Below are positions 46,074-54,744 of a DNA stretch of 64,000 nucleotides, one piece after another. Each line of letters begins with the position of its first letter. The first letter of the stretch is position 1. The stretch is from Bacteroidota bacterium (GTDB lineage: Bacteria; Bacteroidota; Bacteroidia; Bacteroidales; JAADJA01): assembly GCA_020444515.1 (NCBI GenBank), contig JAHLKX010000001.1, forward strand, positions 496,001 through 560,000. The letters run 5' to 3'. A model generated the notes under the pieces. It saw only the letters and a program-made list of their open reading frames with translations, was not told where the DNA came from and searched no databases. The position numbers and the translations under genes are program-made.

Positions 46074-48089
46074 TTAAATCCTTTTTAATACGATCGCTGT
46101 CCGGTTGGTATTGTAAATTTTTAAATAAAAAGATGGATCGTTCTCTTTTTGATAAGTATGGTATTCAAGAGATTCATCAATCCGGTTGTGTCCGCCAAAA
46201 GAAGCACCATCACTATTAAGGATAATGCTATAAGTCCCGGAATTGGGCACCCTGAGTTCATAGTCAGGAACGGAGTGATTGATGTGCCAGTTAAAAACAA
46301 AGATCAGGTTATTGCGTTCGAAAACAATGGTTTTATTCCAATCGTCCATATTGATCTGTTGACCATACATGGCCGAAAGGATGTTGTTGTCTTTGATGGT
46401 TTTTATCATCTGCCTGTCGAAAGCAGCTAAATACTGATATTTCAAATCCGGGCTATCTACGAGTGACCATTGCCGGCGGGCATATTTGTAACTCCAGCCA
46501 TTGCCTTCCCGTGGGAAGTCGATCCATTCCGGATGGCCAAATTCGTTTCCCATGAAGGTCATGTAAGCATCACCACCCAGGGCGATGGTAAACAGGCGGA
46601 TCATCTTATGCAATGCCATTCCACGCTCAATCACCAGGTCCGGATCATCTTTGGCCATGTGCCAGTACATTTCCTTGTCCATTAGCCAGAAAGCCAGCGT
46701 TTTGTCGCCTACCAGCGCCTGGTCGTGTGATTCAGCGTAGGCAACGGTTTTTACATAAGGAATGCGATCATTGAGGGTATTCCAGAGTTCCCAAATGTTC
46801 CAGTCCTCGTCCTTTTTTTCTTTGAGTTGTTTGATCCAGAAGTCCGGAATGCCCATCCCCAGCCGGAAATCAAATCCCAGTCCCCCATCCTCGAGGGGAG
46901 CAGTCAGACCGGGCATTCCTGTTACATCTTCAGCTATGGACACGGCATCAGGTCGAAGGGTATGGATCAGTTTATTGGCAAGTTGAAGGTAGGTAATGGC
47001 ATCCCATTCAACACCCTGTCGGAAGTACTTTTCACGGCTATCTATCGGTTCGTTACCATGATGATAATACATCATCGATCCAACCCCATCAAACCTGAAT
47101 CCGTCAAAATGAAATTCATCAAGCCAGTATTTGATATTGGAAAGTAAAAACCTGAGCACTTCTGTTTTTCCATAATCAAACAATTTGGAATCCCACTGGG
47201 GGTGCTCACCCCGGGCTCCGGGATGGAAATATTGCCCATCTGAACCATCAAACTGGTTGATTCCCTCTACCGTATTCTTAACAGTGTGTGAATGAACAAT
47301 ATCAAGAATAACGGCTATTCCCAGCTTATGTGCTTCTTTGATCAGGTCCTTCAGCTCCTCAGGGGTGCCGAAACGGGATGATGGAGCAAAAAAATTGGAT
47401 ACATGATAACCAAAAGATCCATAATAAGGATGTTCCTGAATCGCCATCATCTGGATGGCATTGTACCCGCCCTTTTTTACACGAGGCAAAACATTTTCCA
47501 TGAATTCCTTGTAGGTTCCAAGGCCCTCTTTTTCCTGTGCCATGCCCACATGGCTCTCATAAATAAAAAGGTCTCCCAGCTGTTTGACGTCGAATTTATC
47601 ACCCTGCCAGTTATATTTTCGGGGAAGCCATACCTGACCGGTAAAATTTTTGGTGTCTTCGTCCTGAATTGCTCTTTTGATATAAGCCGGAATCCTGAAC
47701 TGCTCTCCTAGCCGTGAATTGACAAGCACTTTGACTTTACTTCCATGACGAAACGTATCTTTATATTCCTGTTCGGGAAGAAAGATTTCCCACACTCCAA
47801 ACTCGTCCTTTTTTAATGGATGTGTATGTTTTTTCCAATCGTTGAAATCACCAGTTAGATAAAGGTTATAGGCTTCTGGTGCCCATTCACGATAAACAAA
47901 ACCTTTTCGCTTTGGATCGTAATTGATGCCTAAATAGGCATATCCCTCGGCAAATTTTTTCAAACTTTCAAAACCGGATTCGATTTCACTTAATCGGTTG
48001 ATATATCTATCGTAGCGATCGTTGATATCCTGTTCGCTGGGTTCAAGCCATGGGTCTTGTTTAACAAGGTTTAACTTTTTTGAAGGCAT
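46074..48089 (-). CDS. glgB: 1,4-alpha-glucan branching enzyme (GH13)
   Basis: A 671-residue branching enzyme resembling the eukaryotic/cyanobacterial type. An N-terminal CBM48 domain (about 65-150, with Y-R-E-W-A-P-E-A) precedes the TIM barrel. Region I lies in D-I-V-H-S-H, region II has the nucleophile in F-R-F-D-G-V-G-S-M-M, region III the acid Glu in A-E-D-V-T-G, and region IV is A-E-S-H-D-Q. The C-terminal all-beta domain is complete. It adds alpha-1,6 branches to glycogen-like glucan in the cytoplasm. glgA and glgC are not adjacent. A candidate -7 element lies upstream. Confidence 0.95.
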   Translation of the reverse strand: MPSKKLNLVKQDPWLEPSEQDINDRYDRYINRLSEIESGFESLKKFAEGYAYLGINYDPKRKGFVYREWAPEAYNLYLTGDFNDWKKHTHPLKKDEFGVWEIFLPEQEYKDTFRHGSKVKVLVNSRLGEQFRIPAYIKRAIQDEDTKNFTGQVWLPRKYNWQGDKFDVKQLGDLFIYESHVGMAQEKEGLGTYKEFMENVLPRVKKGGYNAIQMMAIQEHPYYGSFGYHVSNFFAPSSRFGTPEELKDLIKEAHKLGIAVILDIVHSHTVKNTVEGINQFDGSDGQYFHPGARGEHPQWDSKLFDYGKTEVLRFLLSNIKYWLDEFHFDGFRFDGVGSMMYYHHGNEPIDSREKYFRQGVEWDAITYLQLANKLIHTLRPDAVSIAEDVTGMPGLTAPLEDGGLGFDFRLGMGIPDFWIKQLKEKKDEDWNIWELWNTLNDRIPYVKTVAYAESHDQALVGDKTLAFWLMDKEMYWHMAKDDPDLVIERGMALHKMIRLFTIALGGDAYMTFMGNEFGHPEWIDFPREGNGWSYKYARRQWSLVDSPDLKYQYLAAFDRQMIKTIKDNNILSAMYGQQINMDDWNKTIVFERNNLIFVFNWHINHSVPDYELRVPNSGTYSIILNSDGASFGGHNRIDESLEYHTYQKENDPSFYLKIYNTNRTAIVLKRI

Positions 48090-48109
48090 AGGAATTATCT
48101 TAGTGTAAA

Positions 48110-48117
48110 CAAAAGTA
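48110..48117 (-). promoter_or_regulatory. Candidate -7 promoter element for glgB
   Basis: The minus strand reads TACTTTTG, matching TAnnTTTG, 21 bases upstream of the glgB ATG. There is no good TTTG partner upstream. Confidence 0.4.
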
Positions 48118-48202
48118 CAAAATGCGCTGTTAAATTAAGGGGTTGAGGACAATTATATTAACCCATACGTAAGAATCCCTCCCCGACAATAGAAAAGATT
48201 GA

Positions 48203-48210
48203 TATATTTG
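48203..48210 (+). promoter_or_regulatory. Candidate -7 promoter element for the aromatic amino acid hydroxylase
   Basis: TATATTTG matches TAnnTTTG and lies 30 bases before the ATG at 48240. No upstream TTTG at the expected distance is visible. Confidence 0.4.
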
Positions 48211-48239
48211 TATGTGTTAACGAAAACTCCGATCTGACA

Positions 48240-50003
48240 ATGGAAATGAATGAAGTTCTTGAGAAGCTGCCGAAGCACCTGTTGAATCTTATGATTGATC
48301 AACCTTATAATGAGTATACACCACAGGATCATGCATTGTGGCGTTATGTGATGAAACAAAATGTCCGCTATCTTCCTCGTGTTGCGCATCATTCTTACCT
48401 GGATGGATTGAAAAAAACAGGAGTCAGTATTGATGAAATTCCGCACATGTATGGGATGAATCGCATTTTGAAACAAATCGGATGGGCGGCGGTAGCTGTC
48501 GATGGATTCATTCCCCCTGCTGCATTTATGGAATTCCAGGCTTATAATGTACTGGTAATAGCAGCTGATATCAGACCCATGGATCAGATTGAATATACCC
48601 CGGCGCCCGATATCATTCATGAGGCAGCAGGACATGCACCAATCATTTCCGATCCGCAATATGCTGAATATTTGCGTTTATTCGGAAAAATTGGATCCAG
48701 AGCATTTTCATCTGCTAAAGATTATGAAATTTACAATGCCATCCGCCATTTATCTATTTTGAAAGCAGATCCCTATTCGGAGAAAAAAGATATTGCCAAA
48801 GCAGAGAAAAAGCTGGCCCAACTTCAGGGTGGGCTGATCACCATGTCGGAAATGTCTTTGATCCGGAATTTACACTGGTGGACTGTGGAATATGGACTGA
48901 TTGGTGATTTAAGAAAACCAAAAATTTATGGAGCCGGATTGCTTTCTTCCATTGGTGAAAGTTATTCATCCTTACAACCTGAAGTGGCCAAAATTCCCTA
49001 TACCATTGATGCTGTTAATTATAACTTTGATATTACCAACCGGCAGCCACAGCTGTTTGTGACCCCGGATTTTGAAACATTGACAACCGTACTCAATGAA
49101 TTCGCCGATCGCATGGCATTGCGCAAAGGAGGGATTTATGGATTGCAAAAAGCACTTGAATCTGGAACAACCTCAACCATTGTATATAGTTCAGGCTTGC
49201 AAGTAAGCGGAACTGTTGCTGAATACCTTGCAGTTGACGGTGATCCCATCTGGTTTAGAATGGGTAGCCCCTCAGCGCTGAGTTATTATGACAAGCAACT
49301 TGAAGGACATGGAAAAGATTACCACAAAGATGGTTTCAGCTCACCAATAGGCGGTTTAAAAAACCTCTATACACCACTTGAAATGTTTAAGGATAATGAC
49401 CTCAAGCGCAATGGAATAGAAGAAGGAAGTAAAGTAGAACTTGAATTCGAATCGGGTTTAATTGTATCTGGCAGGCTTGATAAAGTTATACGTCGTAAGG
49501 GAAAGATTATCCTGATGTCGTTTAATGAATGTACCGTCACTTATAAAGACAAAGTTTTGTTTGAACCTTCATGGGGACCTTACGATATGGCCATTGGTAC
49601 ACAAGTTGTTTCTGCATTTCAGGGTCCTGCTGATCCCGATGCATTTGGTTTGAGCTACGATCCGCCGGAGGAAAAAACACATAAGATTGTCCATAACGAC
49701 GAGGCCATGCAATTACACACATACTACAAGCAGGTTCGTGAAATCCGGGATACGGAATACAATGAAAAAATTCTGGAAGAAATTTATTTGAAGGTAAAAA
49801 AAGACTATCCAAAAGAATGGTTACTGCCACTTGAAATATTGGAGCTCGTATATAAATTCGGAAGAAAGGACTTAACCGACAAAATCCAAAACCATTTGGA
49901 GAATATCAAGAAGAAAAATACTGATCTGGCCAACGTGATCAACAATGGAATGGATATGATCAGTGAATCAGCAGTCGCTAAAGATGAGCCATCAATAGTG
50001 TAA
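48240..50003 (+). CDS. phhA: Aromatic amino acid hydroxylase (phenylalanine 4-monooxygenase type), long form
   Basis: A 587-residue enzyme. The N-terminal half is an iron- and pterin-dependent hydroxylase: iron ligands His127 and His132 in H-E-A-A-G-H, and Glu217 in H-W-W-T-V-E-Y-G. A charged helical insertion lies between them (about 150-195), making the spacing longer than in mammalian enzymes. Residues about 305-480 are a beta-rich domain (two S-G-L-x-V-S-G strands), and the last 100 residues are helical; bacterial PhhA proteins usually lack these parts. It would convert Phe to Tyr and feed the nearby homogentisate pathway. Its last 26 bases overlap the 3' end of the convergent flavin reductase gene. 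Specificity for Phe versus Tyr or Trp is not certain. Confidence 0.88.
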   Translation: MEMNEVLEKLPKHLLNLMIDQPYNEYTPQDHALWRYVMKQNVRYLPRVAHHSYLDGLKKTGVSIDEIPHMYGMNRILKQIGWAAVAVDGFIPPAAFMEFQAYNVLVIAADIRPMDQIEYTPAPDIIHEAAGHAPIISDPQYAEYLRLFGKIGSRAFSSAKDYEIYNAIRHLSILKADPYSEKKDIAKAEKKLAQLQGGLITMSEMSLIRNLHWWTVEYGLIGDLRKPKIYGAGLLSSIGESYSSLQPEVAKIPYTIDAVNYNFDITNRQPQLFVTPDFETLTTVLNEFADRMALRKGGIYGLQKALESGTTSTIVYSSGLQVSGTVAEYLAVDGDPIWFRMGSPSALSYYDKQLEGHGKDYHKDGFSSPIGGLKNLYTPLEMFKDNDLKRNGIEEGSKVELEFESGLIVSGRLDKVIRRKGKIILMSFNECTVTYKDKVLFEPSWGPYDMAIGTQVVSAFQGPADPDAFGLSYDPPEEKTHKIVHNDEAMQLHTYYKQVREIRDTEYNEKILEEIYLKVKKDYPKEWLLPLEILELVYKFGRKDLTDKIQNHLENIKKKNTDLANVINNGMDMISESAVAKDEPSIV

Positions 50004-50847
50004 GGGCATCTTTTACTTTATTGTCTGCAAGTAAAGCCTTGGCTCTGGCATACAGGTCTGCCACATCAAGATCATTGTGTTCATCACGAGAAATAGAGAT
50101 AAATTCAGCAATTTCTGCCTCGCTGGGTAATTGCTCCAGGTTACCCAATTTGCCCAACTCATTTCCAGTAAGAAAGGCTGAATACCTGATCTTTTCTGGG
50201 AGACTGTCGATTCCAATACCAAGTTCTTGAAGCGGCTTTTTTACCTTAAAAAGGGAATCTCCTGATGCTCTGCAATAATAATCACCTCCCATTCGTCCTA
50301 CAAGATCTATTTTGTAAAGGTCAATCCTGCCGTTTTCATCCAGAATAGCTTCATCAATATGCATGAGTTTGATTTCACAGATGACCAGATTCGCTGCGCC
50401 ACCCTGGTCACCTGTTTCGATGATCTGGCGAACTTTACATTCAAATTGAACCGGGGACTCTTTGACCCGAAATGGCTTGATGGTTTCGGATGGTATGGGT
50501 GTAAAACCTGATTTCATAAACTCATTGACACCCCGCGGATATTCGGTACTGGCCAGGCTGGTTTGTTCCACCATGGCGTAGGTGACTACATTGATCACCA
50601 CCTCCGGAACCTGTTTCAGATTTTCATATGTGTGTTTGGTGGTATTGTCACGACCTCTTCGGGAGGGTGAAAATATAAGCGTTGTAGGGTTCACACCAAA
50701 GGCATTGAAGAAACTGAAAGGTGACAGGTTGGAAATTCCTTCCTTATCCATGGTGCTGGCAAATGCAATGGGCCTGGGTGCAATGGCTCCCAGCATCATT
50801 TGATGCACTTTTTGATGGGGTGTATGAGCAGGATCTATTTTTAACAT
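49978..50847 (-). CDS. Flavin reductase family protein (FMN-binding split barrel)
   Basis: A 289-residue protein whose first about 190 residues form a flavin reductase-like split barrel (P-R-P-I-A-F-A-S-T-M-D near 26-36, N-L-S-P-F-S-F-F-N-A-F, V-N-V-V-T-Y-A-M). The remainder is a helical tail with a regular leucine pattern. It follows fahA by two bases and is surely in the tyrosine catabolism operon. Reported members reduce FMN or act as flavin-dependent enzymes; a role on a homogentisate intermediate is speculative. The 3' end overlaps the phhA end by 26 bases on the other strand. Confidence 0.82.
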   Translation of the reverse strand: MLKIDPAHTPHQKVHQMMLGAIAPRPIAFASTMDKEGISNLSPFSFFNAFGVNPTTLIFSPSRRGRDNTTKHTYENLKQVPEVVINVVTYAMVEQTSLASTEYPRGVNEFMKSGFTPIPSETIKPFRVKESPVQFECKVRQIIETGDQGGAANLVICEIKLMHIDEAILDENGRIDLYKIDLVGRMGGDYYCRASGDSLFKVKKPLQELGIGIDSLPEKIRYSAFLTGNELGKLGNLEQLPSEAEIAEFISISRDEHNDLDVADLYARAKALLADNKVKDALTLLMAHL

Positions 50848-50849
50848 AA

Positions 50850-52124
50850 CTATTTTACAGGTAGTATTTTAGTAACACTTTCGCCAAAGCCAATTCTGAC
50901 TTTGTCATTTTTTGCAAAACCACGCATAATGATGGTATCATGATCATTGATAAATTTCCGTTCGGAACCGTCCTTTAAACGAAGCGGTTTGGTTCCCCGC
51001 CAGGTAAGCTCAAGCATAGAGCCATATGATTCTGGTGTAGGCCCACTTATGGTTCCTGATGCCATCATATCGCCAACATTGATATTGCATCCATTTACCG
51101 TATGATGGGCCAGTTGTTGCGACATGTTCCAGTACAGGTATTTGAAATTGGAGTGGCAAACCTTGCTTTCTTCTCCATTTTCAGGTTTGATCAACACTTC
51201 AAGGTGTATATCAAAGCTCTTTTCGCCATCGTATTCAAGATAGGGCAGGACCTTCACATCCTGCACCGGACTTAGTGTACGGAAAGGTTCCAGAGCTTCA
51301 AGGGTGACAATCCAGGGAGAAATGACTGAACCGAAATTTTTAGCTAAAAAAGGACCTAACGGAACATATTCCCAGGTTTGCATGTCACGGGCTGAAAGAT
51401 CATTAAAAATCACCATACCAAATATATGGTCCTCAGCTTCGCTTGTAGATACCTGATCACCCAATGCAGTTTTTTTGCCAATGACAAAAGCGGTCTCCAA
51501 TTCAAAATCAAATAATTTTGATGGTCCGAAAACCGGGGTGTCAGCACCATTGGGTTTTGTTTGCCCCTTTGGCCTGTGAATATTGGTTCCTGAAACGACG
51601 ATGGAGGAACTCCGGCCATGATAACCAACCGGAAGATGTTTCCAGTTAGGCAACAGTGCATTTTCAGGATCTCTAAACATCATACCCACGTTTGTTGCAT
51701 GCTCTTTACTGGAGTAAAAATCGGTATAATCACCCACCCTGACAGGCATCTGCATTTCAACATCGGAGATGTAAAAAAGATATTTTGACTGGCTGTCATA
51801 ATCATCCCTGAGCGTGGCATTATCCCTGTTAAATAGGTCAGAAACACGCTCCCTTACCGCATGCCAAACTGGTTTTCCAAGGGCGATGAAATCGTTTAAA
51901 ACAGGTTGTTTGAAAATTCTCAGGTCTTCAATATCCAAATTATCAAGAAATCCGAGGCCAGCCAACTCATAAAGGTCAATAACAAAATCACCAATGCGTG
52001 TAACACAATGAATTTTCCCGTTTTTCAATCGGGCCACCCCGAATGGGATATTCTGTATAGGAAAATCACTGTCGGCAGGAATTTCAATCCATGATTCAAG
52101 ACTGGGATCATTTGCTTTTATCAT
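50850..52124 (-). CDS. fahA: Fumarylacetoacetase
   Basis: A 424-residue enzyme that cleaves fumarylacetoacetate to fumarate and acetoacetate, the last step of tyrosine breakdown. Motifs are D-F-Y-S-S-K-E-H-A (metal Asp and catalytic His region), P-V-G-Y-H-G-R-S-S, F-E-L-E-T-A-F-V-I-G (metal Glu pair), N-D-L-S-A-R-D-M-Q-T-W-E-Y and G-T-I-S-G-P-T-P-E-S-Y-G-S. I choose ATG 52124 (M-I-K-A-N-D-P-S-L); in-frame starts at 52127 and 52145 add a few residues. It lies between hpd and the flavin reductase gene on one strand. Confidence 0.95.
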   Translation of the reverse strand: MIKANDPSLESWIEIPADSDFPIQNIPFGVARLKNGKIHCVTRIGDFVIDLYELAGLGFLDNLDIEDLRIFKQPVLNDFIALGKPVWHAVRERVSDLFNRDNATLRDDYDSQSKYLFYISDVEMQMPVRVGDYTDFYSSKEHATNVGMMFRDPENALLPNWKHLPVGYHGRSSSIVVSGTNIHRPKGQTKPNGADTPVFGPSKLFDFELETAFVIGKKTALGDQVSTSEAEDHIFGMVIFNDLSARDMQTWEYVPLGPFLAKNFGSVISPWIVTLEALEPFRTLSPVQDVKVLPYLEYDGEKSFDIHLEVLIKPENGEESKVCHSNFKYLYWNMSQQLAHHTVNGCNINVGDMMASGTISGPTPESYGSMLELTWRGTKPLRLKDGSERKFINDHDTIIMRGFAKNDKVRIGFGESVTKILPVK

Positions 52125-52252
52125 CATTTTATCTTGCTTTTGCATTCAAATGTTAATCAAATTGTAAAGTTAATCATGAAAATCAATACTGATGATTCTC
52201 ACACTTTTACCTAAATCTTCAATTAATCCTGAGAGATGGTCCTTTTCGAACT

Positions 52253-53347
52253 TTAAAGCGTTCCCCTCTTTTCTTGTTCTCTTTCAATGGATTCGAACAA
52301 TGCTTTAAAGTTACCTTTCCCGAATGATTTGGCACCCATCCGCTGGATGATCTCATAAAAAACCGTTGGTCGGTCTTCGACGGGTTTTGTAAAAATCTGT
52401 AGCAGGTAACCCTCATCATCCCGGTCGATTAGGATGTTGAGTTTTTTCAATTCATTCATATCCTCATTGATGGTGCCCACCCGCTCGCCAACTGTTTCAT
52501 AATAGGTATCGGGTACATATAAAAATTCAACACCCCGTTTACGAAGTTGAGCTACTGTCTGGATGATATCCCCTGTGGCCAGGGCAACATGTTGTACACC
52601 TGCGCCTTTGTAAAAATCAATGTATTCTTCAATCTGAGATTTTTTCTTTCCTTTAGCTGGCTCATTGATCGGGAATTTGATGCGCATATTATCATTGGCC
52701 ATAACCTTACTCATTAAGGCTGAATATTCAGTGGAAATATCTTTATCGTCAAAGGATACCAACTGATCAAAGCCCATTACTTCGCTATAAAATTTGGCCC
52801 AGGTGTTCATTTGGCCCCAGTCGACATTGCCCACCATATGATCAATGTATTTGAATCCAACTTCTTCCGACCGGTATTCAGGATCCCAAACTTTAAAACC
52901 AGGTAAGAAGGGCCCGGAATAATTTTTACGTTCTACAAACAGATGAACGGTTTCTCCATAAGTGTGAATACCTGAGATAATCACTTCTCCGTTTTCATCG
53001 GTATAACGTGTAGGCTCCATATAAGCCTTAGCGCCCCTCTTTATAGTCTCTTCGAATGATTTGGTCGCATCATCTACCCACAAAGCGACATTTTTAACAC
53101 CGTCACCATGTTTTTTGCAATGCTCCCCGATTTCAGAATCGGGCACCAGAGCAGTTGTGAGCATAAAACGTACCTTTCCTTGCTGCAATACATAGGAGGT
53201 TTTTTCTTTATCACCGGTTTCAAGACCCCGGTAGGCGAGGGGCTGAAATCCAAAAGCGGATTGATAATAATGAGCAGCCTGTTTTGCATTACCTACGTAA
53301 AACTCAACAAAGTCGGTCCCATTTATGGGAAGAAAATCTTGCTTCAT
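52253..53347 (-). CDS. hpd: 4-Hydroxyphenylpyruvate dioxygenase
   Basis: A 364-residue two-domain VOC-fold dioxygenase. Iron ligands in the C-terminal domain are His170 (Y-I-D-H-M-V), His253 (G-V-Q-H-V-A-L) and Glu332 (F-Y-E-I-I-Q-R); the segment G-K-G-N-F-K-A-L-F-E near the end is the gating helix. It turns 4-hydroxyphenylpyruvate, made from tyrosine by a transaminase not seen here, into homogentisate. It lies 38 bases after hmgA and 128 bases before fahA. Confidence 0.96.
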   Translation of the reverse strand: MKQDFLPINGTDFVEFYVGNAKQAAHYYQSAFGFQPLAYRGLETGDKEKTSYVLQQGKVRFMLTTALVPDSEIGEHCKKHGDGVKNVALWVDDATKSFEETIKRGAKAYMEPTRYTDENGEVIISGIHTYGETVHLFVERKNYSGPFLPGFKVWDPEYRSEEVGFKYIDHMVGNVDWGQMNTWAKFYSEVMGFDQLVSFDDKDISTEYSALMSKVMANDNMRIKFPINEPAKGKKKSQIEEYIDFYKGAGVQHVALATGDIIQTVAQLRKRGVEFLYVPDTYYETVGERVGTINEDMNELKKLNILIDRDDEGYLLQIFTKPVEDRPTVFYEIIQRMGAKSFGKGNFKALFESIEREQEKRGTL

Positions 53348-53385
53348 GATTTGATCTTATTTTTTGATTGTTTTTAATATCTTAT

Positions 53386-54543
53386 TTAGTCCAGCCAGGA
53401 TTTATAATAATTCTTATCCTCGATTTCCAGTGCTTGCTTGGTAATGAAAAGCGGTTTGAAAGTATCAACCATTACTGCAAGTTCCCTGGTCTCTTTTTGC
53501 CCAATACTTTTTTCAACCGTACCCGGATGTGGTCCATGAGGTATACCAATAGGATGCAGGGTGATCATCCCCTGTTCCACATGTTTTCGGCTCATGAAGT
53601 CTCCATCTACATAATAAAGAACTTCATCCGAATCAACATTGCTATGATTATAAGGAGCCGGGATCGATTCAGGATGATAATCATACAGACGCGGAACAAA
53701 AGCACACGTAACAAAATTATGGGCTTCAAAAGTCTGATGCACGGGTGGGGGTTGATGAATTCGGCCGGTAATCGGCTCAAACTCATGAATGGAAAGGGCA
53801 TATGGATAATGGAATCCATCCCATCCAATTAAGTCGAAAGGATGCGTAGCATAATGATAAGGAAAGATCATATTATCGCGTTTGATCAAAATCTTAAAAT
53901 CTCCCTTTTCATCATGGGTCTCTAGATCTTCGGGTTTGCGAATGTCACGTTCATAAAAAGGAGCATGTTCAAGCAACTGGTTGGCCCTGTTTACATAGCG
54001 TTTTGGAAAGTGTATGGGTGTGAATGATTCTACAATGAATAAACGATTATCTGTTGTATTGAACTCCATTTTGTAAATAACACCCCGGGGAATGATAAGG
54101 TGGTCACCATAACGAAAATCAATGTTTCCATACATTGTCCGTAATTTGCCCGAACCTTTATGGACAAAAATCATTTCGTCTGCACCTGAATTCTTGAAGA
54201 AATAATCCCTGGTTGATTGCCGGGGTGCAGCCAGACTAATGTGCAAATCGTCGTTGACCAAAACCGGAGTACGACTCTCCAGGTAATCATCCTTGGGTGC
54301 GATGTTAAATCCAAGAAAACTGCGATGCTGCATATTTTTGCGCATGACAATTTCAGGCTCAACCGAGTAGGCTTTGTCTACTTCAGAAACCAGTGTAGGA
54401 GGATAGCAATGATAAACCAATGAATAAAGGTCGGAAAAACCCTCCGTGGAGACCAACTGCTCGGCATACAATGTTCCATCCGGTTTGCGGAATTGCACAT
54501 GTCGTTTGGCAGGTATTTTACCAAGTTTATGATAATGTGGCAT
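53386..54543 (-). CDS. hmgA: Homogentisate 1,2-dioxygenase
   Basis: A 385-residue ring-cleaving dioxygenase of the short form found in this phylum (the proteobacterial and human forms are near 430-445 residues). Features include H-K-G-S-G-K-L-R-T-M-Y-G, G-D-H-L-I-I-P-R-G, E-H-A-P-F-Y-E-R, and the histidine-rich C-terminal region with H-P-I-G-I-P-H-G-P-H-P-G. It opens homogentisate to maleylacetoacetate using Fe(II). It is the first gene of the leftward hmgA-hpd-fahA-flavin reductase run. Confidence 0.92.
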   Translation of the reverse strand: MPHYHKLGKIPAKRHVQFRKPDGTLYAEQLVSTEGFSDLYSLVYHCYPPTLVSEVDKAYSVEPEIVMRKNMQHRSFLGFNIAPKDDYLESRTPVLVNDDLHISLAAPRQSTRDYFFKNSGADEMIFVHKGSGKLRTMYGNIDFRYGDHLIIPRGVIYKMEFNTTDNRLFIVESFTPIHFPKRYVNRANQLLEHAPFYERDIRKPEDLETHDEKGDFKILIKRDNMIFPYHYATHPFDLIGWDGFHYPYALSIHEFEPITGRIHQPPPVHQTFEAHNFVTCAFVPRLYDYHPESIPAPYNHSNVDSDEVLYYVDGDFMSRKHVEQGMITLHPIGIPHGPHPGTVEKSIGQKETRELAVMVDTFKPLFITKQALEIEDKNYYKSWLD

Positions 54544-54657
54544 CTTATATTTGTTTTATCAATTCTACCAATATAAGTATTGGGATCAATTTTTGTTCAA
54601 ATAAAAATCTTTTAAATTGGTTAATTGTTATTATTTGGATTTATTCCAAATACTGAA

Positions 54658-54665
54658 CAAAGATA
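54658..54665 (-). promoter_or_regulatory. Possible -7 promoter element for the hmgA operon
   Basis: The minus strand reads TATCTTTG, matching TAnnTTTG, about 115 bases before the hmgA ATG. No upstream TTTG is seen at the right distance, and the leader would be long, so this is weak. Confidence 0.3.
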
Positions 54666-54744
54666 GCACAAAATTTTCTTTACTTTGCATCGTAAAAAGC
54701 GTGTTTTGACCCTTTGTAAACTTGGACATTTAGCTTATCGTGAA

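Noticed and set aside
54420..54656. A plus-strand open frame of 78 codons upstream of the old yellow enzyme gene.
   Set aside because: It overlaps the start of hmgA on the other strand, has no recognisable motif and looks like chance.
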